Source: Oricola sp.
GTDB lineage: Bacteria; Pseudomonadota; Alphaproteobacteria; Rhizobiales; Rhizobiaceae
Length of the DNA stretch: 64,000 nucleotides
Assembly (NCBI RefSeq): GCF_022763245.1
Contig: NZ_JALEGV010000043.1
Location: 62,001 to 126,000, forward strand
Reading direction: 5' to 3'
Position numbers and translations under genes: made by a program. The notes under the pieces are model-generated. The model was not told the origin of the DNA, did no database searches, and was given only the letters and a program-made list of their open reading frames with translations. This document shows positions 63,610 through 64,000 of the stretch, one piece after another. Position 1 is the stretch's first letter; every line of letters starts with the position of its first letter.

Positions 63610-64000
63610 ATGCTGAAGAAACTGCTTCTTGCAGGCGCCGCCTGCATGTTGACGGCCGGTCTTGCCGTCGCCGAACCCGTGCGTCTGAAGATGGCTTCGA
63701 CATATCCGTCGAGCCTGACCCAGCTCGGCACGCTCGGCAAGCTTCTCGAGACGAACATCACCGAAGCGTCTGGAGGAGACGTGCAGGTGAAGTTCTTCGA
63801 GCCGGGCGCCCTGGTGCCGGCCCTCGAGGTCTTCGACGCCGTCAAGAACGGCTCGGTGGACGCGGCATGGTCGACGCCGGGCTACTGGCAGGGCAAGGAG
63901 CCCGCGCTGGCGCTGTTTGCGGCCGTGCCCTTCGGTCCGTCGGCGGGCGAGTTCCTCGCATGGCTGCTCTATGGCGGCGGCGAGGACCAGGTGCAGGAGA
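63610..64000 (+). CDS. TRAP-transporter substrate-binding protein DctP family, N-terminal part (cut by window edge)
   Basis: About 130 residues are visible. A signal peptide MLKKLLLAGAACMLTAGLAV precedes AEPVRLKMASTYPSSLTQLG. The later VKFFEPGALVPALEVFDAVK and GSVDAAWSTPGYWQGKEPAL are typical of DctP/TAXI-type TRAP periplasmic proteins that deliver C4-dicarboxylates or other organic acids. GGGAGGAAATCT precedes ATG 63610. The stop and the DctQ/DctM membrane genes would be off the right edge. The divergent LysR gene is a candidate regulator. Confidence 0.88.
   Translation, partial: MLKKLLLAGAACMLTAGLAVAEPVRLKMASTYPSSLTQLGTLGKLLETNITEASGGDVQVKFFEPGALVPALEVFDAVKNGSVDAAWSTPGYWQGKEPALALFAAVPFGPSAGEFLAWLLYGGGEDQVQE

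Noticed and set aside
63363-63845. 160-codon minus-strand frame overlapping the dctP start
   Set aside because: Overlaps the DctP signal peptide and the intergenic region; no ribosome-binding site or domain.

Overview
The window reads as a contiguous piece of a high-GC alphaproteobacterial chromosome, most likely Hyphomicrobiales (Rhizobiales; Phyllobacteriaceae-like is my guess). The evidence is: a tRNA-His with A73 and no G-1, CtrA-type TTAA-N7-TTAA boxes, a PdhS-like cell-cycle histidine kinase, a ScfR-type regulator, a phasin gene with a PhaR-like operator, and DUF6460/DUF3422/DUF937 genes. I see no insertion sequence, prophage or CRISPR array. Codon use and GC look even; the lowest-GC stretch is 28.2-29.2 kb. 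Both edges cut a gene: zwf on the left and a TRAP-transporter binding protein on the right.

Layout. 0-5.5 kb: zwf (minus strand), then an aldehyde dehydrogenase, a cupin, an SLC13-type transporter and a nucleoside deaminase. 5.5-13.1 kb: a FabH-like ketoacyl synthase, a PAS protein, a TetR/PspA/YiaAB stress locus with three matching palindromes, an OmpA-family lipo- or envelope protein and an S13 D,D-carboxypeptidase. 13.1-17.6 kb: four minus-strand genes for secreted proteins of unknown role (one with a von Willebrand A domain). 17.7-25.9 kb: puuB and puuA, an exonuclease/phosphatase-fold protein, a YcgG/DUF1989 pair and a GT39 glycosyltransferase. 26-28.6 kb: luxR-luxI-luxR quorum-sensing genes. 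29-31.8 kb: ScfR-like and LysR regulators. 31.9-37.4 kb: a second glutamine-synthetase-like gene and the potFGHI polyamine importer. 37.4-46.3 kb: DUF6460, AsmA, acetoacetyl-CoA synthetase, the PdhS-like kinase and the phasin. 46.3-57.6 kb: tRNA-His, a membrane cNMP-binding protein, xseA, rhodanese, DUF937, ArsR-SRPBCC, a ClpP paralog, a nitroreductase, gshA, VOC, LysE, rsmE and an Ada-like zinc protein. 57.7-64 kb: lldD, ParDE, a FadR-type GntR regulator, DUF3422, a LysR regulator with a striking mirror-repeat leader, and a TRAP dctP start.

How the genes fit together. PotFGHI imports putrescine or spermidine, and PuuA/PuuB, the second GS-like enzyme and perhaps the ALDH at 1.0 kb would route it through gamma-glutamylation to GABA. 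AacS and the phasin belong to poly-3-hydroxybutyrate metabolism. The AHL synthase and two LuxR proteins form one quorum-sensing unit in which luxR and luxI carry related boxes at the same distance upstream. CtrA boxes lie before the PdhS-like kinase, before the DUF6460 gene and before an orphan terminator that may end a small RNA. The signals I rate most worth checking are the three TetR-type operators before pspA, the paired lux boxes, the 41-bp homopurine mirror repeat before a LysR gene, the secreted cluster at 13-17.6 kb and the CtrA-linked candidate small RNA.
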